64,000 bases of DNA from Pantoea sp. Cy-639 (GCF_011752525.1 NZ_VWXI01000004.1:248001-312000); one strand, 5' to 3'; counted from the first letter of the stretch, positions 34,557 to 44,661 are shown. The notes: generated from the letters alone by a model not told the origin. Numbers and translations are program-made.

Positions 34557-35866
34557 TGAACCAGCAGCGCACCCTGGGCGACTGGCTCGCCTATCTCGAA
34601 CAGCTGCACCCGTCGGCCATCGACATGGGGCTGGAGCGCTCGCAGCAAGTGCTGGCGCGCCTGGCGCTGGGGCGCCTGGCGCCGCACGTGGTGACGGTCA
34701 CCGGTACCAACGGCAAGGGCTCGACCTGCGCCTTCGTCGCCGCGATGCTGCGAGCCCAGGGCCTCAAGGTCGGGGTGTACAGCTCGCCGCACCTGCTGCG
34801 CTACAACGAGCGGGTGCTCATCGAGGGCGCCGAGGTCAGCGACGAGCGCCTGTGCGAGGCTTTCGCCGCTGTCGAGGCAGCCCGGGGCGAGATTTCCCTG
34901 ACCTATTTCGAGATGGGCACCCTGGCGGCGTTCTGGCTGTTCAGGCAGTCGGCGCTGGATGCGGTGGTGCTCGAGGTCGGCCTGGGCGGTCGGCTGGATG
35001 CGGTCAATCTGGTGGATGCCGATATCGCGCTGGTTACCAGCATCGGCGTCGATCATGCCGATTACCTGGGAGATACCCGTGAATCGGTAGCCTTCGAGAA
35101 GGCCGGGATCTTCCGGGCGGGCAAGCCGGCCCTCTGCGGTGACCTGGACCCGCCGCAGCCCTTGCTGGACAAGGCGCGTGAGCTGGGTTGCCCGCTCTTC
35201 CTGCGGGGGCGCGACTTCGACCTGGACATTGCCGGCGATAGCTGGCATTGGCATGGCCGCCGGCTCGACGGTTCGTCGGTAGCGCTGCGCAACTTGCCGT
35301 TGCTCGACCTGCCAATGGAAAACGCGAGCCTGGCGTTGCAGGCGTTCCTGCTCATGGGGTTGTCCTGGGACGAGGCGCAGGTGCGCCAGGCGTTGCAGGC
35401 GGCGCGCATCACCGGTCGTCTCGACCGGCGTGCGTTGATGTTCCAGGGCAGGCCGGTCGAGCTGATGCTGGATGTCGGGCACAACCCGCATGCTGCCGAG
35501 TACCTGGCGCGCCGGCTGGCGGCACGTCCGCCGAAAGGCCGCCGCCTGGCGGTGTTCGGCCTGCTCGCCGACAAGGACCTGCAAGGCGTGCTCGCGCCGC
35601 TGCAGGGGCTGGTCGACGAATGGGCGGTGACGCCCCTCGCCACGCCGCGCAGTCGTCCGGCCTCGGCATTGGCGCAGGCCTTGACGAACCTCGGTGCCTC
35701 GGTGAAGTCTTACGCCAGTGTCGACGCGGCCCTCGAAGGGCAGTGCGCGCAGGCGACGGCGGATGACCAGATCCTGCTGTTCGGTTCGTTTTTCTGTGTC
35801 GGCGAGGCGCTGGCCTGGCTCGAGCGGCAGGCCCCTGAGGATGGAGTAGATGGCAGTGCTGGATAA
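34556..35866 (+). CDS. folC: Folylpolyglutamate / dihydrofolate synthase
   Basis: A 436-residue Mur-ligase-family enzyme adding glutamate to dihydropteroate and tetrahydrofolates. P-loop TGTNGKGST at 49-57, then YSSPHLLRYNERVLI, the Mg2+ site region LEVGLGGRLDAVN, TSIGVDHADYLGDTRESVAFEKAGIFR, and the C-terminal DVGHNPHAAEYLA. Coupled to accD upstream and overlapping the SPOR-protein gene by 17 bp downstream. Confidence 0.98.
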   Translation: MNQQRTLGDWLAYLEQLHPSAIDMGLERSQQVLARLALGRLAPHVVTVTGTNGKGSTCAFVAAMLRAQGLKVGVYSSPHLLRYNERVLIEGAEVSDERLCEAFAAVEAARGEISLTYFEMGTLAAFWLFRQSALDAVVLEVGLGGRLDAVNLVDADIALVTSIGVDHADYLGDTRESVAFEKAGIFRAGKPALCGDLDPPQPLLDKARELGCPLFLRGRDFDLDIAGDSWHWHGRRLDGSSVALRNLPLLDLPMENASLALQAFLLMGLSWDEAQVRQALQAARITGRLDRRALMFQGRPVELMLDVGHNPHAAEYLARRLAARPPKGRRLAVFGLLADKDLQGVLAPLQGLVDEWAVTPLATPRSRPASALAQALTNLGASVKSYASVDAALEGQCAQATADDQILLFGSFFCVGEALAWLERQAPEDGVDGSAG

Positions 35867-36527
35867 AGGGATGAAGCAGCGCATGATCGGTGCGCTGGTG
35901 CTGGTGGCGCTGGCGGTGATCTTCCTGCCGATGCTGTTCACTCGCGAGGACGAAATGCGCCAGGTACGGGTCGAGGCGCCGGAAGCACCGGCCATGCCGA
36001 GCCTGCCCCAGGTGCAGGTGGAGCCGGTCCAGGTACCGGAACCGCAGCCGTTGCCGTCGCAGGACGAGCAGCCACCGGTGGTGGTCAACGAATCCAGCGC
36101 GCCGCTGAGCGCACCGAGCCAACCGATTGCACCGGCGCCGTCCGCGGTGCCGCCGGCCCAGCCGCAGCCCAGGGCGCAGACCCCGGTGCCGACGCCGAAG
36201 GTCGAGGCCCGTCCCGCACCCGCCGTTACGCCGGCTCAGACAGCCGCTGCCAAGCCGGCTGCGCCGTCGAAGATCGACGCCAACGGCCTGCCGGTGAGCT
36301 GGTCGATTCAGCTGGCCAGCCTGTCCAATCGTGCCGGGGCCGACAACCTGCAGAAGACCTTGCGCAGCCAGGGCTACAACGCCTATATCCGTTCGGCCGA
36401 TGGCATGAACCGGGTGTTCGTCGGGCCGCTGATCGATCGCGCCGAGGCCGAGCGCCTGCGCGATGTGATCAACCGCCAGCAGAACCTCAAGGGCTTCGTG
36501 GTGCGTTTCCAGCCGGAGCGCGGCTGA
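35850..36527 (+). CDS. dedD: DedD-like SPOR-domain cell division protein
   Basis: A 225-residue bitopic membrane protein: short cytoplasmic start, one membrane segment (about 12-30), a Pro/Ala/Gln-rich periplasmic linker and a SPOR domain (about 146-225, SWSIQLASLSNRAGADNLQKTLRSQGYNAYI, MNRVFVGPLIDRAEAERL) that binds denuded septal peptidoglycan. Position between folC and cvpA is that of E. coli dedD. Ribosome site GGAG is inside folC. Confidence 0.95.
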   Translation: MAVLDKGMKQRMIGALVLVALAVIFLPMLFTREDEMRQVRVEAPEAPAMPSLPQVQVEPVQVPEPQPLPSQDEQPPVVVNESSAPLSAPSQPIAPAPSAVPPAQPQPRAQTPVPTPKVEARPAPAVTPAQTAAAKPAAPSKIDANGLPVSWSIQLASLSNRAGADNLQKTLRSQGYNAYIRSADGMNRVFVGPLIDRAEAERLRDVINRQQNLKGFVVRFQPERG

Positions 36528-36529
36528 GC

Positions 36530-36592
36530 ATCATCGCCGGGCAAGCCCGTTTCCACGTGTTTGGGTGGTTGCAGGCTTGCCCTCGCGAGAGG
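36530..36592. repeat. Degenerate REP pair
   Basis: CGCCGGGCAAGCCCGTTTCC and, inverted, GGTTGCAGGCTTGCCC with CTCGCG. Arms are clearly related to the REP core but decayed. Lies just after the dedD stop. Confidence 0.65.
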
Positions 36593-36655
36593 CTTTGCAG
36601 GATGTAAAGCTGTCTCGGGAGTCAGCCTGTAGCCCTTCAAACACGTGACATTCCG

Positions 36656-36685
36656 CTTACCCCAAGCCCGCTGCTCTGTTAAAAT
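36656..36685 (+). promoter_or_regulatory. Possible promoter of cvpA-purF
   Basis: TAAAAT (36680-36685) with a weak -35 (CTTACC, 36656-36661), 30 bp before the cvpA GTG. The -10 is good; the -35 is poor. Confidence 0.4.
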
Positions 36686-36715
36686 GCGCCGCCTCAAACG
36701 TCGGTAGGCAGCACC

Positions 36716-37270
36716 GTGGCATTTACCTGGGTTGATTGGGCGATCATCGCGATCGTCGCCGTTTCCTCACTGATCAGTCTCAAGCGCGGCTTCGTCAAGG
36801 AAGCCTTGTCCCTGCTCATCTGGATAGTCGCCGGCGCGGTGGCCTGGATGTTCGGCGGTTCGCTCTCGCAGTACCTGGAAAGCTATATCCAGACACCGTC
36901 CGCGCGGGTCATCGCCGGCTGTGCCATTCTTTTCGTCGCCACGCTGCTGGTCGGGGCGATGGTCAATTTCCTCATCGGCGAGCTGATTCGCGTGACCGGA
37001 CTGTCCGGCACCGATCGCTTCCTTGGCATGGCCTTCGGCGCCGCCCGTGGCGGCCTGCTGGTGGTGGTGGCCGTCGGGCTGCTGAGCCTGGGGCCGGTGC
37101 AACAGGATCCGTGGTGGCAGGAATCGCGCCTGATACCACAATTTCTATTGGTAGCCGACTGGTCGAAGAATCTGATCCTCGGGTTCACCGGCCAGTGGAT
37201 GTCCAGTGGGGTCACCGCTCCGGTCGATCTTCCGTTCAAGGAGCAGTTGCTCGGGCCTGCAAAGCCCTGA
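36716..37270 (+). CDS. cvpA: CvpA family membrane protein
   Basis: A 184-residue inner-membrane protein with four predicted membrane segments (about 7-25, 31-50, 62-85, 103-125) and the family start FTWVDWAIIAIVAVSSLISLKRGFVKEAL. It belongs to the Colicin V production family, linked to envelope homeostasis; the true activity is unknown. GTG start with GGTAGG 7 bp upstream. Directly precedes purF, as in E. coli. Confidence 0.95.
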   Translation: MAFTWVDWAIIAIVAVSSLISLKRGFVKEALSLLIWIVAGAVAWMFGGSLSQYLESYIQTPSARVIAGCAILFVATLLVGAMVNFLIGELIRVTGLSGTDRFLGMAFGAARGGLLVVVAVGLLSLGPVQQDPWWQESRLIPQFLLVADWSKNLILGFTGQWMSSGVTAPVDLPFKEQLLGPAKP

Positions 37271-37312
37271 GCGCTCTTCACTCAAGTTTCATCAAAGTAG
37301 GGGTTGCGTCGC

Positions 37313-38818
37313 ATGTGTGGCATCGTCGGTATCGTCGGTAAGTCGAACGTCAATCAGGCGCTGTATGACGCGCTAACCGTGCTCCAGCACCGCGGCCAGG
37401 ACGCTGCCGGTATCGTGACCAGCCACGACGGCCGGTTGTTCCTGCGCAAGGATAACGGTCTGGTGCGCGATGTCTTCCAGCAGCGTCACATGCAGCGCCT
37501 GGTCGGCCACATCGGCATCGGCCACGTACGCTACCCGACCGCTGGCAGCTCGACTTCGGCCGAGGCCCAGCCGTTCTATGTCAACTCGCCGTACGGCATC
37601 ACCCTGGCGCACAACGGCAACCTGACCAACGTCGAGCAGTTGGCCAAGGAGATCTACGAGGCCGACTTGCGCCACGTCAACACCAACTCCGATTCGGAAG
37701 TGCTGCTGAACGTGTTCGCCCACGAGCTGGCCGTGCGTCACAAGCTGCAGCCTACCGAGGACGACGTGTTCGCTGCCGTCTCCCATGTGCACGACCGCTG
37801 CGTCGGCGGCTACGCGGTGGTGGCGATGATCACCGGCTACGGCATCGTCGGCTTCCGCGACCCCAACGGCATCCGCCCGGTGGTGTTCGGCCAGCGCCAC
37901 ACCGATGAAGGCGTCGAGTACATGATCGCCTCGGAAAGCGTCGCCCTGGACGTGCTCGGCTTCACCCTGATCCGCGACCTCGCCCCGGGCGAGGCGGTCT
38001 ACATCACCGAGGAAGGCCAGTTGTTCACCCGTCAGTGCGCCAAGGCGCCGAAGCTGCAGCCATGCATCTTCGAGCACGTCTACCTGGCCCGCCCGGACTC
38101 GATCATCGATGGCATTTCGGTGTACAAGGCGCGCCTGCGCATGGGCGAGAAACTGGCCGAGAAGATCCAGCGCGAGCGCCCGGATCACGACATCGACGTG
38201 GTCATCCCGATCCCGGACACCAGCCGCACCGCCGCCCTGGAGCTGGCCAACCACCTGGGCGTCAAGTTCCGCGAAGGTTTCGTCAAGAACCGCTACATCG
38301 GCCGTACCTTCATCATGCCCGGCCAGGCCGCGCGCAAGAAATCGGTACGCCAGAAGCTCAATGCCATCGAGCTGGAGTTCCGCGGCAAGAACGTGATGCT
38401 GGTGGACGACTCGATCGTGCGCGGCACCACCTGCAAGCAGATCATCCAGATGGCTCGCGAAGCGGGCGCCAAGAACGTCTATTTCTGCTCCGCCGCCCCG
38501 GCGGTACGCTACCCCAACGTCTACGGCATCGACATGCCGAGTGCACACGAGCTGATCGCCCACAACCGTACCACCGAGCAGGTGGCCGAGTTGATTGGCG
38601 CCGACTGGCTGGTCTACCAGGACCTGCCTGACCTGATCGAATCGGTCGGTGGCGGCAAGATCAAGATCGACAACTTCGATTGCGCGGTGTTCAACGGTGA
38701 GTATGTCACCGGCGATATCGACGAAGCCTACCTCGACCGCATCGAGCAGGCCCGCAACGACCTGGCCAAGGTCAAGACCCAGGCTGTCAGCGCGATCATC
38801 GACCTGTACAACAACTGA
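37313..38818 (+). CDS. purF: Amidophosphoribosyltransferase
   Basis: A 501-residue enzyme of purine synthesis, making phosphoribosylamine from PRPP and glutamine. After Met removal the N-terminal Cys ([14 protein letters not shown]) is the glutaminase nucleophile; [21 protein letters not shown] and the PRPP-binding [16 protein letters not shown] (about 361-376) are intact. An in-frame ATG 9 bp earlier would bury the Cys and is rejected. 42 bp after cvpA. Confidence 0.98.
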   Translation: MCGIVGIVGKSNVNQALYDALTVLQHRGQDAAGIVTSHDGRLFLRKDNGLVRDVFQQRHMQRLVGHIGIGHVRYPTAGSSTSAEAQPFYVNSPYGITLAHNGNLTNVEQLAKEIYEADLRHVNTNSDSEVLLNVFAHELAVRHKLQPTEDDVFAAVSHVHDRCVGGYAVVAMITGYGIVGFRDPNGIRPVVFGQRHTDEGVEYMIASESVALDVLGFTLIRDLAPGEAVYITEEGQLFTRQCAKAPKLQPCIFEHVYLARPDSIIDGISVYKARLRMGEKLAEKIQRERPDHDIDVVIPIPDTSRTAALELANHLGVKFREGFVKNRYIGRTFIMPGQAARKKSVRQKLNAIELEFRGKNVMLVDDSIVRGTTCKQIIQMAREAGAKNVYFCSAAPAVRYPNVYGIDMPSAHELIAHNRTTEQVAELIGADWLVYQDLPDLIESVGGGKIKIDNFDCAVFNGEYVTGDIDEAYLDRIEQARNDLAKVKTQAVSAIIDLYNN

Positions 38819-38833
38819 TTTGGGAGCGACGGC

Positions 38834-40045
38834 ATGACCGATCAATGGGATGCCGGTCGACTGGACAGTGACCTCGAGGGTGTCGGTTTCGACACCCTGG
38901 CGGTACGCGCCGGTCAGAACCGCACACCGGAGGCCGAGCACAGCGAAGCGCTGTTCCTGACCTCCAGCTACGTCTTCCGCACGGCTGCCGACGCCGCCGC
39001 GCGTTTTGCCGGCGAAACGCCGGGCAATGTCTATTCGCGCTACACCAACCCGAGCGTGCGTGCCTTCGAGGAACGCCTGGCGGCAATGGAAGGCGCCGAG
39101 CAGGCCGTGGGCACGTCCACCGGCATGGCGGCGATCCTTGCCGTGGTGATGTCGCTGTGCAGCGCCGGTGATCATGTGCTGGTGTCGCAGAGCGTGTTCG
39201 GCTCGACCATCAGCCTGTTCGAGAAGTACTTCAAGCGCTTTGGCGTACAGGTGGACTACGTGCCACTGGTCGACCTGGACGGCTGGGCGCAGGCCATCAA
39301 GGCCAACACCAAGCTGCTGATCGTCGAGTCGCCTTCCAACCCGCTGGCCGAGCTGGTCGACATCCCGGCACTGGCCGAGATCGCCCACGCCCGCGGCGCC
39401 ATGCTGGTGGTGGACAACTGCTTCAGCACCCCGGCCTTGCAGCAGCCGCTCAAGCTCGGCGCCGATATCGTGTTCCATTCGGCGACCAAGTTCATCGACG
39501 GCCAGGGTCGTTGCATGGGTGGCGTGGTGGCTGGTCGTGCCGAACAGATGAAGGAAGTGGTCGGTTTCCTGCGTACAGCCGGCCCGACCCTCAGCCCGTT
39601 CAACGCCTGGATCTTCACCAAGGGGCTGGAGACGCTCAAGCTGCGCATGCGCGCGCACTGCGAGAGCGCCCAGGCCCTGGCCGAGTGGCTGGAGCGCCAG
39701 GACGGCGTGGAGAAGGTGCATTACGCCGGCCTGCCGAGCCACCCGCAGCACGAACTGGCCAAGCGCCAGATGAGCGGTTTCGGTGCGGTGGTCAGTTTCG
39801 AGGTCAAGGGTGGCAAGGAAGGCGCCTGGCGTTTCATCGACGCCACCCGGGTCATTTCGATCACCACCAACCTGGGCGACAGCAAGACCACCATCGCCCA
39901 CCCGGCGACCACCTCCCATGGCCGACTGACGCCGCAGGAGCGTGAGGCGGCGGGTATCCGTGACAGCCTGATCCGGGTGGCGGTCGGCCTCGAAGACGTG
40001 GCCGACCTGCAGGCCGACCTGGCTCGCGGCCTGGCGGCACTGTGA
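38834..40045 (+). CDS. metZ: O-succinylhomoserine sulfhydrylase
   Basis: A 403-residue PLP enzyme of the Cys/Met metabolism family; in Pseudomonas MetZ makes homocysteine directly from O-succinylhomoserine and sulfide. PLP lysine is K219 in [36 protein letters not shown] and the carboxylate-binding [21 protein letters not shown] are as in the family. 15 bp after purF, with GGGAGCGAC ribosome site. Its stop overlaps the SDR start by 4 bp. Confidence 0.96.
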   Translation: MTDQWDAGRLDSDLEGVGFDTLAVRAGQNRTPEAEHSEALFLTSSYVFRTAADAAARFAGETPGNVYSRYTNPSVRAFEERLAAMEGAEQAVGTSTGMAAILAVVMSLCSAGDHVLVSQSVFGSTISLFEKYFKRFGVQVDYVPLVDLDGWAQAIKANTKLLIVESPSNPLAELVDIPALAEIAHARGAMLVVDNCFSTPALQQPLKLGADIVFHSATKFIDGQGRCMGGVVAGRAEQMKEVVGFLRTAGPTLSPFNAWIFTKGLETLKLRMRAHCESAQALAEWLERQDGVEKVHYAGLPSHPQHELAKRQMSGFGAVVSFEVKGGKEGAWRFIDATRVISITTNLGDSKTTIAHPATTSHGRLTPQEREAAGIRDSLIRVAVGLEDVADLQADLARGLAAL

Positions 40046-40815
40046 TCGACTGGACAGGCGGCGAGCCCGGCCATAACGGCCGGGTAGCCCTGGTGACCGG
40101 TGCCGCCCGCGGCATTGGCCTGGGTATTGCCGCCTGGTTGATCTGCGAAGGATGGCAAGTGGTGCTCAGCGATCTTGACCGCCCACGTGGCGCCAAGGTG
40201 GCCAAGGCCTTGGGCGACCATGCCTGGTTCATCAGCATGGACGTGGCTGATGAGGCCCAGGTCAGTGCCGGGGTGTCCGAAGTGCTTGGGCAGTTCGGGC
40301 GCCTGGATGCGCTGGTATGCAACGCGGCCATCGCCAACCCGCACAACCAGACGCTGGAAAGCCTGTCGCTGGCCCAGTGGAACCGGGTACTGGCAGTCAA
40401 CCTCAATGGCCCGATGCTGTTGGCCAAGCACTGTGCTCCTTATCTGCGCGCCCATGGTGGCGCCATCGTCAACCTGACCTCGACCCGTGCTCGGCAGTCC
40501 GAACCGGACACCGAGGCCTATGCGGCGAGCAAGGGTGGCCTGGTGGCACTGACCCATGCGCTGGCAATGAGCCTGGGGCCGGAGATTCGGGTCAACGCGG
40601 TCAGCCCTGGCTGGATCGATGCCCGCGATCCGTCGCAACGCCGTGCCGAGCCGCTGAGCGAGGCCGACCATGCCCAGCATCCGGCGGGCAGGGTAGGGAC
40701 GGTGGAGGACGTGGCGGCGCTGGTGGCCTGGTTGCTGTCGCGCCAGGCAGGTTTCGTCACCGGCCAGGAATTCGTGGTCGATGGCGGCATGACTCGCAAG
40801 ATGATCTACGTCTGA
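40042..40815 (+). CDS. Short-chain dehydrogenase/reductase
   Basis: A 257-residue classical SDR. The cofactor motif TGAARGIG is at 19-26, NAAI follows, the catalytic Tyr-Lys are Y160 and K164 (YAASKGG), and the Ser lies in NLTSTRA. Downstream end [19 protein letters not shown] is normal. GTG start overlaps the metZ stop (GTGA), so it is translated with metZ, though its substrate is unknown and no link to methionine is evident. A strong terminator follows. Confidence 0.93.
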   Translation: MIDWTGGEPGHNGRVALVTGAARGIGLGIAAWLICEGWQVVLSDLDRPRGAKVAKALGDHAWFISMDVADEAQVSAGVSEVLGQFGRLDALVCNAAIANPHNQTLESLSLAQWNRVLAVNLNGPMLLAKHCAPYLRAHGGAIVNLTSTRARQSEPDTEAYAASKGGLVALTHALAMSLGPEIRVNAVSPGWIDARDPSQRRAEPLSEADHAQHPAGRVGTVEDVAALVAWLLSRQAGFVTGQEFVVDGGMTRKMIYV

Positions 40816-40830
40816 GCGCTACGCTAATGC

Positions 40831-40874
40831 GACAAACAGCAAGAGGGGACCGTGAGGTCCCCTTGTTGTTTGTC
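40831..40874 (+). terminator. Rho-independent terminator after metZ-SDR
   Basis: Long stem GACAAACA-GCAAG-AGGGGACC / GGTCCCCT-TGTTGTTTGTC with a GTGA loop, containing a T-rich 3' arm. Confidence 0.85.
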
Positions 40875-40976
40875 GGGGGCACAGAGCCTAGTACAAGCGG
40901 CAGGCTTTTTCTTGTCGCTTGCAGTTCACGGCTTGCAGCTTTTTTGCCCTTTTTGAAAAAAAATTCAATGGGGGTA

Positions 40977-41005
40977 TTGACTTAGCATCGGTACCTGCGT
41001 AAATT
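40977..41005 (+). promoter_or_regulatory. Promoter of the tRNA-Val/Asp cluster
   Basis: TTGACT (40977-40982), 17 bp, TAAATT (41000-41005). The preceding 40 bp has T and A tracts like an UP element. Confidence 0.75.
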
Positions 41006-41046
41006 TCGCGGCCTCAGCGAAGCAAACGCAACAAGCAACATCGCGG

Positions 41047-41122
41047 GGGTGATTAGCTCAGCCGGGAGAGCATCTGCCTTACAAGCAGAGGGTCGGCGGT
41101 TCGATCCCGTCATCACCCACCA
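41047..41122 (+). tRNA. tRNA-Val (TAC)
   Basis: A 76-nt cloverleaf GGGTGATTAG...CACCCACCA; anticodon stem TCTGC/GCAGA with loop CTTACAA gives TAC. First of a cluster of four tRNAs. Confidence 0.97.
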
Positions 41123-41201
41123 CTTCCTGAGACGTTCCTGGTTCAGCAGTTTCGAAAGAAACGATCTGGCAGAGAGGAACAGGACGCAAGTCCAGCTATG
41201 C

Positions 41202-41278
41202 GCAGCGGTAGTTCAGTCGGTTAGAATACCGGCCTGTCACGCCGGGGGTCGCGGGTTCGAGTCCCGTCCGCTGCGCCA
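41202..41278 (+). tRNA. tRNA-Asp (GTC), copy 1
   Basis: A 77-nt cloverleaf from GCAGCGGTAG to GCGCCA; anticodon loop with GTC between CCGGC and GCCGG arms. Identical to copies 2 and 3. Confidence 0.97.
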
Positions 41279-41361
41279 CTTTTATCCAGATGGGTGCTTG
41301 CACCGGTCTGAGGCCGCAAGGCCAGATCCTAGTTTCAATCAGGCGCAAGCCTGAACGATAC

Positions 41362-41438
41362 GCAGCGGTAGTTCAGTCGGTTAGAATACCGGCCTGTCAC
41401 GCCGGGGGTCGCGGGTTCGAGTCCCGTCCGCTGCGCCA
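41362..41438 (+). tRNA. tRNA-Asp (GTC), copy 2
   Basis: Identical 77-nt sequence to copy 1. The 37 bp before it resemble those before copy 3 (AGTTTCAATC...GCAAGCC...GATAC), showing duplication of gene plus leader. Confidence 0.97.
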
Positions 41439-41482
41439 TCTTCGCTTCGAGCCCCTTGAACAGCTCGAAGCAACATGGAAAG

Positions 41483-41507
41483 AGCGATCTTGATGTCGCT
41501 TTTTTTA
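41483..41507 (+). terminator. Possible terminator after tRNA-Asp copy 2
   Basis: AGCGAT/GTCGCT stem (one G-U pair) followed by TTTTTTT. Short stem, so it may be a leaky terminator or a remnant of the original cluster end before duplication. Confidence 0.55.
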
Positions 41508-41581
41508 TGCCCTCGATTTTCGCGCCAAGGCGCTTGAAAGTCAGGATCCCAGTTTCAATCGGGTGCAAGCCCGAGCGATAC

Positions 41582-41658
41582 GCAGCGGTAGTTCAGTCGG
41601 TTAGAATACCGGCCTGTCACGCCGGGGGTCGCGGGTTCGAGTCCCGTCCGCTGCGCCA
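41582..41658 (+). tRNA. tRNA-Asp (GTC), copy 3
   Basis: Third identical copy, followed by a clear terminator. Confidence 0.97.
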
Positions 41659-41693
41659 TCTTCGCTTCAAGGTCCCATGAACACCTTGAAGCA

Positions 41694-41724
41694 CGAAAAA
41701 GCGACCTGAGGGTCGCTTTTTTCG
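41694..41724 (+). terminator. Rho-independent terminator of the tRNA-Asp cluster
   Basis: AAAAAGCGACC/GGTCGCTTTTTT stem-loop with loop TGAG. Confidence 0.88.
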
Positions 41725-41759
41725 TTTCTGCCGCCCGCCCTGGGCGATCGCCTGCTCGT

Positions 41760-43310
41760 TCACAGGCGGAAGCTGCCAATCAGCCCTTCCAGTTCCTGGT
41801 CCAGGTGGCCAAGCTCGTCAGTGGCCGCCTCGATGTCCCGGGTGGCACGCAAGGCTTGTTCTGCTACGTCCCGTACATTGTCCATGTTGCCGCGGATGGT
41901 CGAGACCATGACACTCTGTTGCTCGGTGCTGGCAGCAATCTGCTGGTTCATGCCCTGGATGTCGTCCACGTTCGTGGTGATGACCTGCAGTGCCTCGCTC
42001 GCCTGGTTGGCCAGGGCCACGCTGTGGCCTGCCGCGTCACGACTGCCGTGCATGCGCTCGACGGCGTGCCGCGCGCCTTCCTGCAAGCTGCCGACCAAGG
42101 CCTCGATTTCGCTGGTCGAGCGCTGGGTGCGCTGGGCGAGGCTGCGCACTTCGTCGGCGACTACGGCGAAGCCACGGCCGGCATCGCCGGCGCGGGCGGC
42201 TTCGATGGCGGCGTTCAGGGCCAGCAGGTTGGTCTGTTCGGCCACTGCGTGAATCACGGTCATGATGCTGCCGATCTGTTCGGTGCCTTCGGACAGTTGC
42301 TGGACGGCCTGGGTGCTGCCTTCGATGTCCTCGGCCAGGCGGACAATCTGCTGCTGTGTGTCGCGCACCACCTGGCGACTGAAATCGGCCCTGTCGCTGG
42401 CCTGGTCGGTTGCCTGGCTGGCCAGGGCGCTGTTCTGGGCGATTTCCTGCACGGCGCCGGCCATCTGGCTCATGGCGGTGGCGACTTGCAGGGTTTCGCT
42501 TTGCTGGCGGGTGGCACCGTCGCTGGTGTGTTCGACGGTGACGGCCAGCGTGCCCGACGTCTGGCGCAGGCGCGTGCTGACCTGGCCAAGGCTTTGCACG
42601 ATGCCGCGCAAGCTGGCGCAACTGCGTCCGAGTGCCTGGAGCAGTTGGCCGAACTCGTCGCTGCGTGGCGTCAATGCCGGTTGTCGGAGGTCGCCTTGGC
42701 CAATGCGCTGCGCCAGGTCCAGTGCTTCCTGCAGGGGCGAGCAGATCTGCCGGATCAGTAGCCAGGCCACCAGGCACGCCAGTATCAGCGTGGCGCCGAA
42801 CAAGGCCAGCATCAGGCGGGTGCGTTGGCTGAATTCGTCGGCGCTGACCTGGTTCTGCAGGGTTATCAGGGCGTTGATCTGTTCGATGGCTGCGAGCACC
42901 TGCCCGACCAGTTGCTTGCCGTTGTGCCCGACCAGGGCGGTGGCTCCGTTTTCAAGGTGTTGCTCTAGGCGTTGCAGGTACTCGGCCATCAGGCTGCGGG
43001 TGCTGCCAAGTTTGTCCTGGGCCTCGGGAAATGGCATGTGCGCCAGGTTTTCGTCGATCAGCGTGTCCATGTGGGCAAGTGCCTGGCGCAGGTCGTTCAG
43101 GTCCTCTGGTTGCTGGTCCAGGGCATAGGCCATCTGTGCCGAGCGGATATCATTGAGGCTGTCGAGGATGTAGTTCACCGACACCAGGCGCTCGGCGCGG
43201 TGCGTCAGCGAACCCAGGCTGAGGATCGCCGTCAGGGCGAGGAGGGCTGCGAGCAGGACCAGGGGAAAAAGGCTGAGCAGCAGTTTCAGGCGTACCGAGA
43301 GGTTTTTCAT
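41760..43310 (-). CDS. Methyl-accepting chemotaxis protein
   Basis: A 516-residue chemoreceptor. First membrane segment at about 8-30, a periplasmic helical region of some 145 residues (four-helix-bundle-like, not dCACHE length), second segment around 170-190 ([17 protein letters not shown]), a HAMP domain (about 192-245) and the cytoplasmic signalling hairpin with tip [38 protein letters not shown]. Start ATG 43310 has AAGGAG 6 bp upstream. No C-terminal CheR-tethering pentapeptide is seen. Ligand unknown. It is convergent with the tRNA-Asp cluster. Confidence 0.95.
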   Translation of the reverse strand: MKNLSVRLKLLLSLFPLVLLAALLALTAILSLGSLTHRAERLVSVNYILDSLNDIRSAQMAYALDQQPEDLNDLRQALAHMDTLIDENLAHMPFPEAQDKLGSTRSLMAEYLQRLEQHLENGATALVGHNGKQLVGQVLAAIEQINALITLQNQVSADEFSQRTRLMLALFGATLILACLVAWLLIRQICSPLQEALDLAQRIGQGDLRQPALTPRSDEFGQLLQALGRSCASLRGIVQSLGQVSTRLRQTSGTLAVTVEHTSDGATRQQSETLQVATAMSQMAGAVQEIAQNSALASQATDQASDRADFSRQVVRDTQQQIVRLAEDIEGSTQAVQQLSEGTEQIGSIMTVIHAVAEQTNLLALNAAIEAARAGDAGRGFAVVADEVRSLAQRTQRSTSEIEALVGSLQEGARHAVERMHGSRDAAGHSVALANQASEALQVITTNVDDIQGMNQQIAASTEQQSVMVSTIRGNMDNVRDVAEQALRATRDIEAATDELGHLDQELEGLIGSFRL

Positions 43311-43540
43311 CGCAGGCTCCTTGCGCAAGCGGAAAAACGCAAGAGTCTAATGGCGACGTGTCAGCGAGATGACTAGGTCCTTTTTCTGTATTGAGAAGGA
43401 TGCATCCGCTTCAAACGTGCGAAATTTCTCTGTGATCGTGTGCAAGGCTTTACATGAACCTTGCACCTACATGGTTTCGGTCACTTGCGGATGTGTTGCA
43501 CAATAGGCGCCGTTCGATTCATCCCCCCCCGGAATTCACG

Positions 43541-44362
43541 ATGTCCAGATCATCCGTCTACGGTGCGCTCGGGCTGGCCCTGGTGCTGGCAAGCGTGTCC
43601 GGTTGCTCCTCGAAGAAACCCGCCGTGTACGAGCACGAGAACTTCGACGACTCAGGCACCTTCTCGCGCAGTTTCCCCGTCAGCGAGGCCAGCACCTGCG
43701 AAGCGGCCAGGCGTGCCTTGTTGAGCCAGGGCTACATCATCACCCGCAGCGACGCCAACCAGGTGGCTGGCAACAAGAGTTTCCAGCAAAACGCTGAAAA
43801 CCACATGCAGATCAGTTTCAACATCACCTGCGTGCCCGACATAGGCGACCGACAGCGTTCGACCATGTTCGCCAACGCCCTGCAGGATCGCTACACCCTG
43901 AAGAAGTCCAATACTTCCGCGAGTCTTGGCGTGGGCGTGCTGGGCTCGGTGTCGATGCCGATCGGCTCGACTGACGACTCGATGGTCAAGGTCGCTAGCG
44001 AGACGGTTACCGCAGCGCAGTTCTACGACCGTTATTTCGCCCTGGTGGAAAGCTACCTGCCCAAGCCGAAGAAAGTGAAAAAGGCCGAAGCGACACCGCT
44101 GCCGGCGGTGGAGAAGCCAGCGGTCGACCTGGGCTTGCCTGAATCTGCCCCGGCCACGCCGACTCCGCCAGCGCCTGCCAGTGCTGGCGAGCCTGTCCCG
44201 GTAGCGCCGTCGGCGCCTGCCGTGCCGGCCAGCGAAGCTCCTGCGGCGCCCGTGCTCGATGACAGCAAGGGCTCGCAACCCATCGCGCCGCCGGTTGAGC
44301 CTGCACCGATCCATGTGGAACCGACGCCGGCGGCAACCACGGGCGCCCCTGCGCCACTCTGA
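43541..44362 (+). CDS. DUF2242-type lipoprotein
   Basis: A 273-residue lipoprotein: signal peptide SSVYGALGLALVLASVSGC, lipidated Cys about residue 22 followed by Ser, so outer-membrane sorting. The globular part (HENFDDSGTFSRSFPVSEASTCEAARRALLSQGYIITRSDANQVAGNKSFQQNAENH) matches the DUF2242 family. The C-terminal 80 residues are Pro/Ala-rich and probably disordered or wall-spanning. Start 43541 begins the signal peptide. Function unknown; ends 124 bp before a very small acidic ORF. Confidence 0.88.
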   Translation: MSRSSVYGALGLALVLASVSGCSSKKPAVYEHENFDDSGTFSRSFPVSEASTCEAARRALLSQGYIITRSDANQVAGNKSFQQNAENHMQISFNITCVPDIGDRQRSTMFANALQDRYTLKKSNTSASLGVGVLGSVSMPIGSTDDSMVKVASETVTAAQFYDRYFALVESYLPKPKKVKKAEATPLPAVEKPAVDLGLPESAPATPTPPAPASAGEPVPVAPSAPAVPASEAPAAPVLDDSKGSQPIAPPVEPAPIHVEPTPAATTGAPAPL

Positions 44363-44486
44363 CGCTTCGATAATTACGCGGGTGCTTGCTACGTTTACCT
44401 TTCAGGGGAATGTCATCATTCCTTCATCCGGCCGGCCTAGGTTGACGGCTGAACCCATGAAAACGTGAATGAGAGGATGCAGGCGG

Positions 44487-44573
44487 ATGGACGATTATCA
44501 GGAAGAACTGCTCGAGTTCCAGGCCTATGAACTGGATACCCCGGAGCCGGCAGACGACGCCACCGAGCTCTAG
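44487..44573 (+). CDS. Putative 28-residue acidic small protein
   Basis: MDDYQEELLEFQAYELD followed by 11 more residues. Eleven of 28 residues are Asp or Glu and none is Lys, Arg or His. GAGAGG lies about 10 bp before the ATG; an in-frame ATG six codons earlier is possible. It sits in the 299-bp space between a DUF2242 lipoprotein gene and a convergent AraC gene. The amino-acid pattern looks coding rather than random and I recall similar short proteins in other pseudomonads, but that needs a search. Function unknown. Confidence 0.5.
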   Translation: MDDYQEELLEFQAYELDTPEPADDATEL

Positions 44574-44661
44574 TCTTGCACGAAAGGTAGGGTCTCCATC
44601 GTTGTAGGAGCAGCGCACCGCCGCTCCCACAAGACTGTTCTACAGAGCCTGGAACCGCGCG

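Noticed and set aside
37373-39919. An 848-codon open frame antisense to purF-metZ
   Set aside because: Same reason: it spans two strongly supported genes and shows no domain.
44457-44468. Three-codon ATG AAA ACG TGA leader peptide before the small acidic ORF
   Set aside because: Too short to support and without a ribosome site; probably chance.
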